From NCBI RefSeq assembly GCF_003315035.1, contig NZ_QNRE01000002.1:744001-808000 (forward strand): DNA of 64,000 nt. Reading direction: 5' to 3'. A model generated the notes under the pieces. It was not told where the DNA came from. It saw only the letters and a list, made by a program, of their open reading frames with translations, and made no database searches. The stretch comes from Nocardia puris. GTDB taxonomy: Bacteria > Actinomycetota > Actinomycetes > Mycobacteriales > Mycobacteriaceae. Numbering within the stretch: position 1 is the first letter of the stretch; the number at the start of each line of letters is the position of its first letter. Shown in pieces: positions 27,334-36,817 of this stretch. The position numbers and the translations under genes are program-made.

Positions 27334-27417
27334 TCAGCTCGCGCTGCCGCTGGCGAGCAGCTGGGTGATCAGTCGGAACAGGACATCGGCGGCGAACGCC
27401 GCAGCGGAACCGGTCAT
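27334..27417 (-). CDS. 27-residue peptide 2 (paralogue of the one at 24422-24505)
   Basis: Begins MTGSAAAFAADVLFR and ends QLLASGSAS: same length as peptide 1 and identical at 18 of 27 positions, including the C-terminal SGSAS and the ADVLF core. A GAGGAGG Shine-Dalgarno lies 5 nt before the ATG, an upstream 11-bp element is shared with peptide 1, and the hairpin at 27231-27263 lies 70 bp downstream. Function unknown. The conserved unit of element, ribosome site, peptide and terminator appears twice within 3 kb, separated by the IS21 remnant and DUF1059. Confidence 0.65.
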   Translation of the reverse strand: MTGSAAAFAADVLFRLITQLLASGSAS

Positions 27418-27469
27418 GGGAGCCTCCTCTACTCGGCAGCGCGGATCGGTCGACACCGCGCCCGTTGGG

Positions 27470-27480
27470 CATGCACGATC
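27470..27480 (-). promoter_or_regulatory. Shared upstream element of peptide gene 2
   Basis: ATCGTGCATGC on the minus strand, 53 bp before the start codon, identical to the element before peptide gene 1. The 15-20 bp before each ATG also share GTAGAG followed by GAGGAG. Confidence 0.5.
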
Positions 27481-27805
27481 TCGAGGCACCAGGCAGCGCG
27501 AGCCAGGACGGGCGGCGACTCGGCTTCGGGGCAATCACCACCGCACCCAACTGCCGCCATGTCCGACAGAAACGGCCGATGCCGTTCATCACATCGCGCG
27601 GGTCACTACCATGCGAATTACGCATTCCGCCACTGACGAATTTTCGTCGGCGGAATCTCTTCCCTATCCCGCCGAACCGAGCAATCCAAACCACCGCCAA
27701 GCTGGCTGATATCGGTCGCCGACCTCAGCAGGCCGGTGGTAGTAGCAAGCTCGGATCAGGGCATCCGCTAGGCTTGCGACAGTCGCATGTCCGTTAGGGG
27801 GTCCT
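27481..27805 (+). promoter_or_regulatory. Upstream region of the WXG100 cassette
   Basis: About 325 bp without a gene, less GC-rich than the backbone. An AGGGGG Shine-Dalgarno at its end serves the TTG start of the first WXG100 gene. No sharp promoter could be assigned. Confidence 0.4.
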
Positions 27806-28123
27806 TTGTCGCAATCGTGGGACGGTCAGTTCGACGTCGTTCCCGCCGAAGTCTCCGATGCTGGTCGATTCGTCCAGTTGACAGCGCAAGAACTCGTGAA
27901 CGGACTCCGCGCCATAGACGCAGATGTCGACAGGTTGCTCCGGAACTGGACCGGCAGCTCTGCCGCCGCGTATCGCGCAGGCTGGGATGAAACGCGCAAG
28001 GGCGCGGAGACCGTGCTGGAGTCCTTGGCGACGTTGGCTGAATTGCTGGGTGTGGTTGCTGACACTCACGTCGAGGTCGACACGCAACGCGCCTCGAATA
28101 CCAGCTCACTGGACCTGCCGTAG
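27806..28123 (+). CDS. WXG100-like ESX protein 1
   Basis: 105 residues from a TTG with AGGGGG five nt upstream. Two helices are linked by the W-T-G turn in LLRNWTGSSAAAYRAGW, the WXG100 signature. The C-terminal helix ends AELLGVVADTHVEVD and lacks a clear YxxxD/E export tail, which could be carried by the partner. It is the first gene of a cassette with a second WXG100 protein 21 bp downstream; such pairs are exported by a type VII (ESX) system. No ESX core genes are in the window. Confidence 0.82.
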   Translation: MSQSWDGQFDVVPAEVSDAGRFVQLTAQELVNGLRAIDADVDRLLRNWTGSSAAAYRAGWDETRKGAETVLESLATLAELLGVVADTHVEVDTQRASNTSSLDLP

Positions 28124-28144
28124 GACCTCGGGGAGGAAACGTCA

Positions 28145-28456
28145 ATGACCGATTCATACCGGGTGAACCTCGATGAACTCGAGGACATCTCAACGCAACT
28201 CACTGGCTTCGTCGGCTTCCTCACCGAGAGCATTGCCGGTATCCGGCAACGCACGTCCGGGCTCCAGTCCAGTTGGACCGGCCCCTCCGCCACCGCCGCC
28301 GACGAAGCGTTCACGAAATGGGTGAGCGGTGCCCAGGATGTCGCCGAGGGCATCGAGGCCATGCGTACCGCAGCGCTGGCGGCCCGGGACCGATACAACT
28401 CCGCCGTCGCGACGAACCTACGGATGCTCGGTCGCTCGACAGGTAGCGAGTCGTGA
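28145..28456 (+). CDS. WXG100-like ESX protein 2
   Basis: 103 residues with the W-T-G turn in GLQSSWTGPSATAADEAF and a second helix with MRTAALAARDRYNSAVATNL, where YNSAVA is close to a Y-x3-acidic export tail without the acid. A strong GGGGAGG Shine-Dalgarno lies upstream. The stop overlaps the toxin start (GTGA). It probably dimerises with protein 1 or with the toxin N-terminus as a secretion partner. Confidence 0.82.
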   Translation: MTDSYRVNLDELEDISTQLTGFVGFLTESIAGIRQRTSGLQSSWTGPSATAADEAFTKWVSGAQDVAEGIEAMRTAALAARDRYNSAVATNLRMLGRSTGSES

Positions 28457-29769
28457 CCGTTCTCGATGTGTCCGCGCAGACCTACTATGATGCGGCCGAC
28501 ATCTGCGCGAAGGCGTCCTTCGGCTACTTCGAAGCGTTCAAAACCGCGATGCGATCGTTCGGCGACACCACCAACATGGCCGGAAGCGTCGGCGACGGCA
28601 AGACTTGGGCCGAATCCTACGACCAGCAGTGCAGAGACATATACACAATGTCGATCGACATGGTCGTAGCACTCGACGGATACGCCCAGGTTCTCAAACA
28701 GGCCGGGTACAACCACGCCCTCGCCGACCATGACCCGAACTCCGGCACACCGGAGCCCGCTGCTCCCAACTTGAATCCGTCGTTCACCCTATCTCCGCAG
28801 GAACTCGTCTCGCTCCTCGTGCCCCCTTCGGCTGGCGGACCAGGGCGCGGGCTCGTCGACGACGGGCTCGAGCTGGCTGTGAAAGTCGGGATACCCATTC
28901 CCGACGGGGACACCGCCAAATTGTCACGCTCCGGAGATGTTTGGCACAACCTGGCCAACAATGCCTCCGTCACAGCAGCACCGAGCGAACTCGAACGCGC
29001 CGCCGTGCTGTTCGAACAGGTCACCTCGCCGGACGCGAACTTCATCGATGAAGACCTCCGCCAACTCAAAACGGCCGCGAGCGATCTCGGCGGCGCGTAC
29101 GGCGAGCTCGCTCAGGCCTGTCGTGACCAGAAGACAGCCCATGACGAGCTCCGAGAAGACCTCAGGCAGCTGTGCGAACAACTCGCAACAGAGATCGCCA
29201 CTGAGGTCGCGGTCAACCTCGCCCTGTCCGTGGTCGCGTCCGCTGTCAGCTTCGGAGTCGGCGCTGCCGCGGTGGCTGCCAAGACAGCCGTCGCGGTCGC
29301 GAGGATCATCGACAAGTTCGTTGACCTGATCAAGGCGGCCGTCAAAGCGGCGAAGCTCCGGACCGCAGTCGCGATCGAGCGAGCCGGCGCCAGAACCAGG
29401 GAAATAATTCAGCGCATCAAGGAACTCACGACAGAGCTCATAGATAAACTGAAGAGGTCAGTATTCAAGCCGAAGAACTTACAAGACCTTTTCGAGAATG
29501 GGCGAACACCAAAAGCAAGCGAGCTTGAGAAGTATGCCCTGGAGCAGGGTTGGACTAAATCGCAGACGCCGAATGGACCTCCGAAATACACCGATGAAAA
29601 CGGCATTGTCAGAATGACGATCAAGAAGGGCAGCAGCCGAGCCCCCGGAAGTCAGGATCCGCACGTCGAGCTCAGAAATGCCAACGGGGAACGAATCGAC
29701 CCGTTCGGTAATACCGTAGACAGACGAAGCCCCGGGAATCACACTCCTATCGATTGGGATTGGCAATGA
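28453..29769 (+). CDS. Putative ESX-exported polymorphic toxin
   Basis: 438 residues from a GTG. An N-terminal WXG/LXG-like helical region (residues 1-95, including KTWAESYDQQCRDIY) is followed by a Pro-rich linker and a second helical part with a glycine/alanine hydrophobic hairpin (VVASAVSFGVGAAAVAAKTA). The C-terminal toxin-like domain of about 75 residues (from SELEKYALEQGWTKSQ) ends RRSPGNHTPIDWDW. The compact His/Arg-rich tail resembles small RNase toxin tips of polymorphic toxins, but I cannot name the family. GC falls to about 45% in part of the last 400 bp, suggesting the tip was swapped in. The next gene overlaps by 4 nt, as expected for immunity. Confidence 0.72.
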   Translation: MTVLDVSAQTYYDAADICAKASFGYFEAFKTAMRSFGDTTNMAGSVGDGKTWAESYDQQCRDIYTMSIDMVVALDGYAQVLKQAGYNHALADHDPNSGTPEPAAPNLNPSFTLSPQELVSLLVPPSAGGPGRGLVDDGLELAVKVGIPIPDGDTAKLSRSGDVWHNLANNASVTAAPSELERAAVLFEQVTSPDANFIDEDLRQLKTAASDLGGAYGELAQACRDQKTAHDELREDLRQLCEQLATEIATEVAVNLALSVVASAVSFGVGAAAVAAKTAVAVARIIDKFVDLIKAAVKAAKLRTAVAIERAGARTREIIQRIKELTTELIDKLKRSVFKPKNLQDLFENGRTPKASELEKYALEQGWTKSQTPNGPPKYTDENGIVRMTIKKGSSRAPGSQDPHVELRNANGERIDPFGNTVDRRSPGNHTPIDWDWQ

Positions 29770-30176
29770 CGCGCGACTACACGCACTATCCGGACCTGGC
29801 GGCCATCTACCTCGAGGACAGCTACGTTCTCGGCATATCAGAGGAACCCGGCGAAGTGAGGTTCGAGCTCGACGCAGTACTCACACCAGAGCATCCGAGG
29901 TACCACGCTCCGCCGCCGGGTGAACAGTACTGCTACGCCCGTGGCGATCTGGTGTTCGCCGAGGTGACAAAGGTCGAATGGGTTACACGTTCCGCGGAGA
30001 TCTACACCGACGCATCGGGCGAAGAAGACATGGGGAACATCGATTCGCTGGTGAACGAGGACGGTGTCTTCTCGGTGGAGGGAGATTGGGGTCGGGTGCG
30101 CATCTGGAGCGGAACCGACCTCCGGTTTGTCATGTCGGGGGAACCTCGGAGTCCGGCTGAGGGCGCTTCCTCGTAG
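29766..30176 (+). CDS. Putative immunity protein for the ESX toxin
   Basis: 136 residues, acidic, starting MTRDYTHYPDLAAIYLEDSY with its ATG overlapping the toxin stop (ATGA). Contains RFELDAVLTPEHPRY and a beta-rich C-terminal half (EVTKVEWVTRSAEIYTDASG). No named family recognised. The position directly after the toxin tip, translational coupling and low pI are the grounds for calling it immunity. No signal peptide, so it acts in the cytosol. Confidence 0.6.
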   Translation: MTRDYTHYPDLAAIYLEDSYVLGISEEPGEVRFELDAVLTPEHPRYHAPPPGEQYCYARGDLVFAEVTKVEWVTRSAEIYTDASGEEDMGNIDSLVNEDGVFSVEGDWGRVRIWSGTDLRFVMSGEPRSPAEGASS

Positions 30177-30189
30177 ACGCGAACGGGGC

Positions 30190-30231
30190 AGGGAAACGGC
30201 GAGGCCGCGCAGCCCGTGAGATGCGCCGGTC
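30190..30231. repeat. Degenerate copy of the mpa terminator sequence
   Basis: Contains GAGGCCGCGCA and GTGAGATGCGC in the same order and spacing as the terminator at 30981-31021, with small indels. It flanks the following small gene together with the true terminator, suggesting duplication during insertion of cassette genes. Confidence 0.45.
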
Positions 30232-30277
30232 AGCCCCACGACAATCCACGCTCTCCCAGTGGGATGATGGGAGAACA

Positions 30278-30769
30278 GTGGTGAAGGTAGTTGGGCACAG
30301 GGCCTGTTCCGACGCCACCGCCGAGGTCGATCCGTGGATACCGATGAAGGTCTCGTGGTCACCCCGGTCCACGGCTGATCTGCTCTATCTCCGAATCTCC
30401 GGGCGCTCAGGTGGTGAGGTCGAGTTCAAGGTGGATCTGGAGACAGGGATGCTGACCTCGGCGATCGTTCTGGTCGCCCCGCCAGCGTCGGAGGCACTGG
30501 TCCCATCGGGATACGAGAAGATTTCCGAAGGCGCGGTGCCTGTGCTCGATCTCGGCATCTGGCGGCAGAGAGATGCCGATCGATTGCGGCACGGATCTGT
30601 GGTCGAAATTCAGGAAGACCTGGGATTCGTCGCCGACGGACAGGAAATCCGGCTACGGTTCGGCGGGCGTAAACCGTCGTCGATCATCCAATGCGGGCCG
30701 GTTCGAGTTGGGGTCAGCGATCATGGCGACCTCGCAGAAATAGGTGCCGCAGTCGACATCCACCCGTAG
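30278..30769 (+). CDS. Hypothetical protein, possible second immunity gene
   Basis: 163 residues from a GTG with GGGAG six nt upstream; an ATG at 30344 is an alternative. The N-terminal part has YLRISGRSGGEVEFKVDLET, GMLTSAIVLVAPP, and a second beta-rich part VVEIQEDLGFVADGQEIRLR. The alternating strand pattern and lack of membrane segments suit a small cytosolic binding protein. No family recognised. It sits between the immunity gene and mpa, bounded by two related terminator-like sequences, with lower GC than the backbone. Confidence 0.55.
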   Translation: MVKVVGHRACSDATAEVDPWIPMKVSWSPRSTADLLYLRISGRSGGEVEFKVDLETGMLTSAIVLVAPPASEALVPSGYEKISEGAVPVLDLGIWRQRDADRLRHGSVVEIQEDLGFVADGQEIRLRFGGRKPSSIIQCGPVRVGVSDHGDLAEIGAAVDIHP

Positions 30770-30980
30770 AACGCAGAGCGCATGGACCGATGCCGAGATC
30801 GCCGTAACCGCCGTGGAACTCGGCACGTGCGATTCCCAGGCATGATCACTGTCGCCGGTGCCGCCTTCGCGCGCGCGACCCAGTACGCCCGTATCCGGCC
30901 GATGGAGGACGACGCACGAATCGTCGTGCGCGCTCACCCGCGATTCGCCGTAGCCGTCACCGGATAGCCGTCCGCCCGGA

Positions 30981-31021
30981 AAAGCCCGAGGGCCGCGCAC
31001 CCGGTGAGATGCGCGGCCCTC
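30981..31021 (-). terminator. Intrinsic terminator of mpa
   Basis: A perfect 12-bp stem, GAGGGCCGCGCA (30988-30999) and TGCGCGGCCCTC (31010-31021), with a 10-nt loop. On the minus strand it is followed by GGGCTTTTCC. It lies 10 bp after the mpa stop. Confidence 0.85.
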
Positions 31022-31031
31022 GACGACTCGA

Positions 31032-32792
31032 TTACAGGTACTGACCCGTGTTCGACTCGGTGTCGATCGCCCGGCTCGCGCTGGCGTTCTTGCCGGTGAC
31101 CAGGGTGCGGATGTAGACGATCCGCTCGCCCTTCTTGCCCGAGATGCGGGCCCAGTCATCGGGATTCGTGGTGTTGGGCAGGTCCTCGTTCTCGGAGAAC
31201 TCGTCCACGATCGAATCGTAGAGATGCTGGATGCGCAGGCCCGGGTTGCCGGTGTCCAGGACGGCCTTGATGGCGTACTTCTTGGCCCGGTCCACGATGT
31301 TCTGGATCATGGCGCCGGAGTTGAAGTCCTTGAAGTACAGGACTTCCTTGTCACCGTTGGCGTAGGTGACCTCCAGGAAGCGGTTGTCCTCGCTCTCGGC
31401 GTACATCCGCTCCACCACGCGCTCGATCATGGCGCGGATGCAGGCGACGCGGTCGCCGCCGAACTCGGCGAGATCGTCGGCGTGCAGCGGCAGGTCCGCG
31501 GTGAGGTACTTGGAGAAGATGTCCTGCGCCGATTCCGCGTCGGGCCGCTCGATCTTGATCTTCACGTCCAGGCGGCCGGGCCGCAGGATCGCGGGGTCGA
31601 TCATGTCCTCGCGGTTGGAGGCGCCGATCACGATGACGTTCTCCAGGCCCTCGACGCCGTCGATCTCCGAAAGCAGCTGCGGCACAACGGTGGTCTCCAC
31701 ATCGGAGGAGACACCGGAACCGCGGGTGCGGAAGATCGAGTCCATCTCGTCGAAGAACACGATCACCGGCGTGCCCTCAGAGGCCTTCTCGCGCGCCCGC
31801 TGGAAGATGATCCGGATGTGGCGCTCGGTCTCACCGACGAACTTGTTGAGCAGCTCGGGGCCCTTGATGTTCAGGAAGAACGACTTGGCTTCCTTGGCGT
31901 CCTCACCGCGCGCCTCCGCGATCTTCTTGGCCAGCGAGTTGGCCACCGCCTTGGCGATGAGCGTCTTACCGCAGCCGGGCGGACCGTAGAGCAGCACGCC
32001 CTTGGGCGGGCGCAGCGCGTATTCGCGGAACAGATCCTTGTGCAGGAACGGCAGTTCCACCGCGTCGCGGATCTGCTCGATCTGCCTGCCGAGACCGCCG
32101 ATGTCGCCGTAGTCCACGTCGGGCACCTCTTCGAGCACGAGGTCCTCGACCTCGGCCTTGGGGATGCGCTCGAAGGCGAAGCCGGCCTTGGTGTCGACGA
32201 GCAGCGAGTCGCCGGGGCGCAGCTTGCGGATGGGGGCGTCGGGATCCTCCAGATCGTCGACCTCGGCGACCTTGGCCAGCGGCGCCGACAGCCAGACCAC
32301 GCGCTCCTCGTCGGCGTGTCCGACGACGAGGGCGCGGCGGCCGTCGTCGAGGATCTCGCGCAGCGTGCCGATCTCACCGACCGAATCGAAGTTGCCCGCC
32401 TCGACCACGGTGAGCGCCTCGTTGAGGCGCACGGTCTGGCCGTACTCGAGCGTGGTGGTGTCGATGTTCGGCGAGCAGGTGAGCCGCATCTTGCGGCCCG
32501 AGGTGAACACGTCGACGGTCTGATCGTCGAACACGCCGATCAGGACACCGTAGCCGCTCGGAGGCTGGCCGAGCCGATCGACCTCCTCGCGCAGCGCGAC
32601 CAGCTGCTGGCGCGCCTCCTTGAGGGTGTCCATCAGCTTCGTGTTGCGAATGGTCAGCGAATCGATGCGGGCTTCCAATTCCCGTGCGCGATCCGGTGAA
32701 TCGGCCAGTTGCCTTCGGAGCGCAGCCGCCTCGGCGCGTACCGCCTCGAGCTCTCTCCAGGCCGCCGAATCCGAATTCTCGATGGGGCTCAT
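31032..32792 (-). CDS. mpa: Mpa/ARC, proteasome-activating AAA+ ATPase
   Basis: Unfolds pupylated proteins and feeds them to the 20S core. From the ATG at 32792 it has 586 residues. The N-terminal coiled coil (about 12-75) captures Pup, tandem OB domains follow (about 78-230), and the AAA module has Walker A GPPGCGKT at 270-277, Walker [11 protein letters not shown] and [18 protein letters not shown]. The C-terminus is GQYL with the penultimate Tyr that docks into the alpha ring. I chose this start for its GGGAGGAG Shine-Dalgarno; an ATG 22 codons upstream lacks one. Confidence 0.96.
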   Translation of the reverse strand: MSPIENSDSAAWRELEAVRAEAAALRRQLADSPDRARELEARIDSLTIRNTKLMDTLKEARQQLVALREEVDRLGQPPSGYGVLIGVFDDQTVDVFTSGRKMRLTCSPNIDTTTLEYGQTVRLNEALTVVEAGNFDSVGEIGTLREILDDGRRALVVGHADEERVVWLSAPLAKVAEVDDLEDPDAPIRKLRPGDSLLVDTKAGFAFERIPKAEVEDLVLEEVPDVDYGDIGGLGRQIEQIRDAVELPFLHKDLFREYALRPPKGVLLYGPPGCGKTLIAKAVANSLAKKIAEARGEDAKEAKSFFLNIKGPELLNKFVGETERHIRIIFQRAREKASEGTPVIVFFDEMDSIFRTRGSGVSSDVETTVVPQLLSEIDGVEGLENVIVIGASNREDMIDPAILRPGRLDVKIKIERPDAESAQDIFSKYLTADLPLHADDLAEFGGDRVACIRAMIERVVERMYAESEDNRFLEVTYANGDKEVLYFKDFNSGAMIQNIVDRAKKYAIKAVLDTGNPGLRIQHLYDSIVDEFSENEDLPNTTNPDDWARISGKKGERIVYIRTLVTGKNASASRAIDTESNTGQYL

Positions 32793-32903
32793 GTGCTGCT
32801 CCTCCCAGTCCCGGTCTATCAACGCTACCGGGCGCGAACCGTTCTCGCTGTCCGACATGGTTTCGTGGTGATCACATCTGTGCTGCGATCGACGGCCGAT
32901 GGA

Positions 32904-32922
32904 CCATGTTAGCCTGCCCTAA
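32904..32922. promoter_or_regulatory. Candidate IdeR/DtxR iron box
   Basis: The minus-strand 19-mer TTAGGGCAGGCTAACATGG agrees with the mycobacterial IdeR consensus TTAGGTTAGGCTAACCTAA at 15 of 19 positions by my count. It lies between mpa and the lipoprotein gene, 51 bp before the latter's ATG and 112 bp before the mpa ATG. Either gene could be iron-regulated. Sequence match is direct; function is inferred. Confidence 0.5.
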
Positions 32923-32972
32923 CCCGACACGTGGCGCGGTCTGTCGCCACACGAAACCGAAAGGTTGCTCAC

Positions 32973-33476
32973 ATGTTCCTCCCTGCCAGGACACTGCGTG
33001 TTTCCGTGGCTACCGCCGCAGCGGCGCTCGCCGTTACTGTCGGCCTGACCGCCTGCGGCTCGGACGACTCCGACAGCGATGCCGGCGCGACCACCACGAC
33101 CAGCGCCGCCGCCACGACCACCGCCGAGGCAGCCGAGGGCGCGCCCACCGCCGAGGAACTGCAGGCCACCCTGGATCTGGTCGCCGATCCGGCCAAGACC
33201 ACCCCCGAGAAGACCGCTGTCATCGTCAACGGTGAGCAGCGCGCCGCGAACATCGACCAGATGAACGCCGCGCTGGCCGGCTACGGCACCCTGACCTTCG
33301 CCGTCTCCGACATCGTGGTGACCGGCGAGTCCGCCACCGCCCAGGTGGTCATCACCGCGCCGCAGGGCACCGCCCCCGCGATGCCCATGACCTGGGAGCG
33401 CGTCGACGGCACCTGGAAGCTGTCCGACCTCACCGCGTGCACCCTGCTCCAGTTCGCCCAGGCGCCCTGTCAGTAA
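32973..33476 (+). CDS. Secreted lipoprotein (LppK-position)
   Basis: 167 residues. A signal peptide of about 25 residues ends in a lipobox L-T-A-C-G; the Cys would be lipidated. A Thr/Ala-rich linker and a small NTF2-like domain follow (EELQATLDLVADPAKTTPEK, then PMTWERVDGTWKLSDLTACT). It occupies the place of lppK next to mpa in M. tuberculosis. Ligand unknown. A candidate iron box is 51 bp upstream. A strong hairpin separates it from the convergent trmI. Confidence 0.85.
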   Translation: MFLPARTLRVSVATAAAALAVTVGLTACGSDDSDSDAGATTTTSAAATTTAEAAEGAPTAEELQATLDLVADPAKTTPEKTAVIVNGEQRAANIDQMNAALAGYGTLTFAVSDIVVTGESATAQVVITAPQGTAPAMPMTWERVDGTWKLSDLTACTLLQFAQAPCQ

Positions 33477-33490
33477 GGCGCGCGCCGGCG

Positions 33491-33532
33491 TGACAGCGTC
33501 CGCGTGGGGGTGATCCCCGCACGGGCGCTGTC
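33491..33532. terminator. Bidirectional terminator, lipoprotein/trmI
   Basis: GACAGCG (33492-33498) pairs with CGCTGTC (33526-33532), and an inner GTGGGG/CCCC stem closes a 5-nt loop. It lies between the convergent stops. Confidence 0.65.
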
Positions 33533-33538
33533 GGCCGC

Positions 33539-35330
<1,792 letters not shown>

Positions 35331-35362
35331 CGGGTGATCAGGGGCGACTGTAGGTCGACGGC

Positions 35363-35391
35363 GGTGGTGGCCCGCACACCGGACCACCACC
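35363..35391. terminator. Hairpin between convergent RecB-like and YeiH-like genes
   Basis: GGTGGTGG (35363-35370) and CCACCACC (35384-35391) with a 13-nt loop, no strong T-run. Probably bidirectional. Confidence 0.5.
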
Positions 35392-35398
35392 CCTGGCA

Positions 35399-36541
35399 TC
35401 ACACCGTGAAGTTGCGGAACAGCAGCACCGAGAGGCCCAGTCCGACAACCAGATTCACCACGGCCGCGGAGCCGAAGACCGCGATCGGCCGCCAGCCCGC
35501 GTCGCGCAGGCCGCGCAGCGAGAACTCCAGGCCGATGGAGACGAAGGCCAGGATCAGGAACCACGTGCGCAGATCGTTGACGATCCCGATGTGCTCGGAA
35601 CCGGTCGCCTTGTCCACCGAGGCCAGGTAGACGGTGCCGATCACCGACGCCGCGATGAAGGCCAGCACGAACTTCGGGAACCGGTCCCACAGCTGACGCA
35701 CCGGCGGGCGCGGGCTCCCGGGCTTGCGCTCGACGCGCAGCGTGAAGTACGCGGTCAGCGCGATGGCGACCACGCCGATCAGCGCGTTCTGCGTGGTCTT
35801 GACGATGGTCGCGATCTGCAACGCCTCCTCGCCCGCGATCGCGCCGGAGGCGGCGACGGCGGCCGTGGTGTCGATATTGCCGCCGATCCACGCGCCCGCC
35901 ACCGCGTCGGACAGGCCGAACACGTCGGCCAGCCAGGGCAGCAGGAAGATCGAGGGCAGCGCGAACAGGATCACCAGCGAGGCCGCGTAGGCGATCTGCT
36001 CGCGCCGGGCCTGCACCGCGCCCGCGGCGGCGATGGCCGCGCTCACGCCGCAGATCGACACCGCCGAGGAGAGCAGCGCCCGCAACTTGTCGTCCAGGCC
36101 GAGCAGCCCGCCGAACCACCAGGTGAACGCGAACACCGCGGTGATCAGCAGCAGGGCCTGCAGGATCGCGGGCCCGGCGGCGGTGACGAGGATCTTCAGG
36201 TTGATCGACGCGCCGAGCAGCACCACGCCGGTCTTGATGAAGAACTCGGTGCGGAACCCGGCCGAAAGCTTCTCCCGCAGATCGAGTTTCGACAGCACGA
36301 CGTTGCCGATCAGGCCCAGCGCGATCGCGTAGACGGGGTACTCGACGGACTTGGCCACGCGCTGGAACGCGGTGTCCTCGGCCCAGTCCGGCACGTGCAG
36401 TTCCAGGAACCTGGTGAGCGCGCCGAGCGCGAACACCACCGCGACACCGGCCGCGATCAGCGCCGGGGTGGGGCTCGGATTCGCTTGCAGCGCGGCCGTT
36501 TCCGAACGGATCGGGGCGTCTGTGGTCTTCTCCTCGGCCAT
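35399..36541 (-). CDS. YeiH/UPF0324 family putative sulfate exporter
   Basis: 380 residues with about ten membrane helices. The conserved segments FFIKTGVVLLGASINLKIL, SSAVSICGVSAAIAAAGAV and GNIDTTAAVAASGAIAGEEA identify the UPF0324/YeiH family. Members are proposed to export sulfate or related anions; proof is limited. The ATG at 36541 shares one base with the stop of a 44-codon gene upstream, so the two are co-translated. Rv2120c holds the corresponding place in M. tuberculosis. Confidence 0.87.
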   Translation of the reverse strand: MAEEKTTDAPIRSETAALQANPSPTPALIAAGVAVVFALGALTRFLELHVPDWAEDTAFQRVAKSVEYPVYAIALGLIGNVVLSKLDLREKLSAGFRTEFFIKTGVVLLGASINLKILVTAAGPAILQALLLITAVFAFTWWFGGLLGLDDKLRALLSSAVSICGVSAAIAAAGAVQARREQIAYAASLVILFALPSIFLLPWLADVFGLSDAVAGAWIGGNIDTTAAVAASGAIAGEEALQIATIVKTTQNALIGVVAIALTAYFTLRVERKPGSPRPPVRQLWDRFPKFVLAFIAASVIGTVYLASVDKATGSEHIGIVNDLRTWFLILAFVSIGLEFSLRGLRDAGWRPIAVFGSAAVVNLVVGLGLSVLLFRNFTV

Positions 36542-36675
36542 CAGGGCACCAGCCAGCCCGGGATGACGCCCACCAGGACGAGCACCAGCAGTGTGAGCCC
36601 GGCGACGGCGGCGAGCCAGTCCTCGTTCCAGGTGAAAGTGCTGCCCGGACGTTCTTCGGGCGGTGTGTCGGACAC
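36541..36675 (-). CDS. 44-residue single-helix membrane protein coupled to YeiH-like gene
   Basis: A short reading frame with GTG start, beginning VSDTPPEERPGSTFTWNEDW and followed by one hydrophobic helix (LAAVAGLTLLVLVLVGVIPG) ending GWLVP. An AAGGAG Shine-Dalgarno lies 8 nt before the GTG. The stop overlaps the YeiH-like start as TGATG. The N-terminus is soluble and acidic. It may be a small subunit or regulator of the transporter. Too short for ordinary gene finding. Confidence 0.7.
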   Translation of the reverse strand: MSDTPPEERPGSTFTWNEDWLAAVAGLTLLVLVLVGVIPGWLVP

Positions 36676-36782
36676 GGTCGTACTCCTTGCGTTCCCTCAT
36701 CGAGGGGCGCACCGTAGCAACCGGACACCGGGACCCACGCCGGTTGTATTCCGCGTGAATTGATTACGCGCGGCGCGGGATT

Positions 36783-36810
36783 CGGGCGGGTACCCTGCGG
36801 CACCCGCCCG
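36783..36810 (-). terminator. Hairpin after hisG
   Basis: CGGGCGGGT (36783-36791) and ACCCGCCCG (36802-36810), a perfect 9-bp stem 7 bp after the hisG stop. No T-run, as is common in actinobacteria. Confidence 0.6.
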
Positions 36811-36817
36811 GATCACC

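Noticed and set aside
27806..30176. A complete type VII secretion system
   Set aside because: Only substrates and effector are present; no EccB, EccC, EccD, EccE or MycP genes in the window.
30782..30967. 60-codon frame between the 163-aa gene and mpa
   Set aside because: No Shine-Dalgarno, arginine-rich shadow-like composition, no family resemblance.
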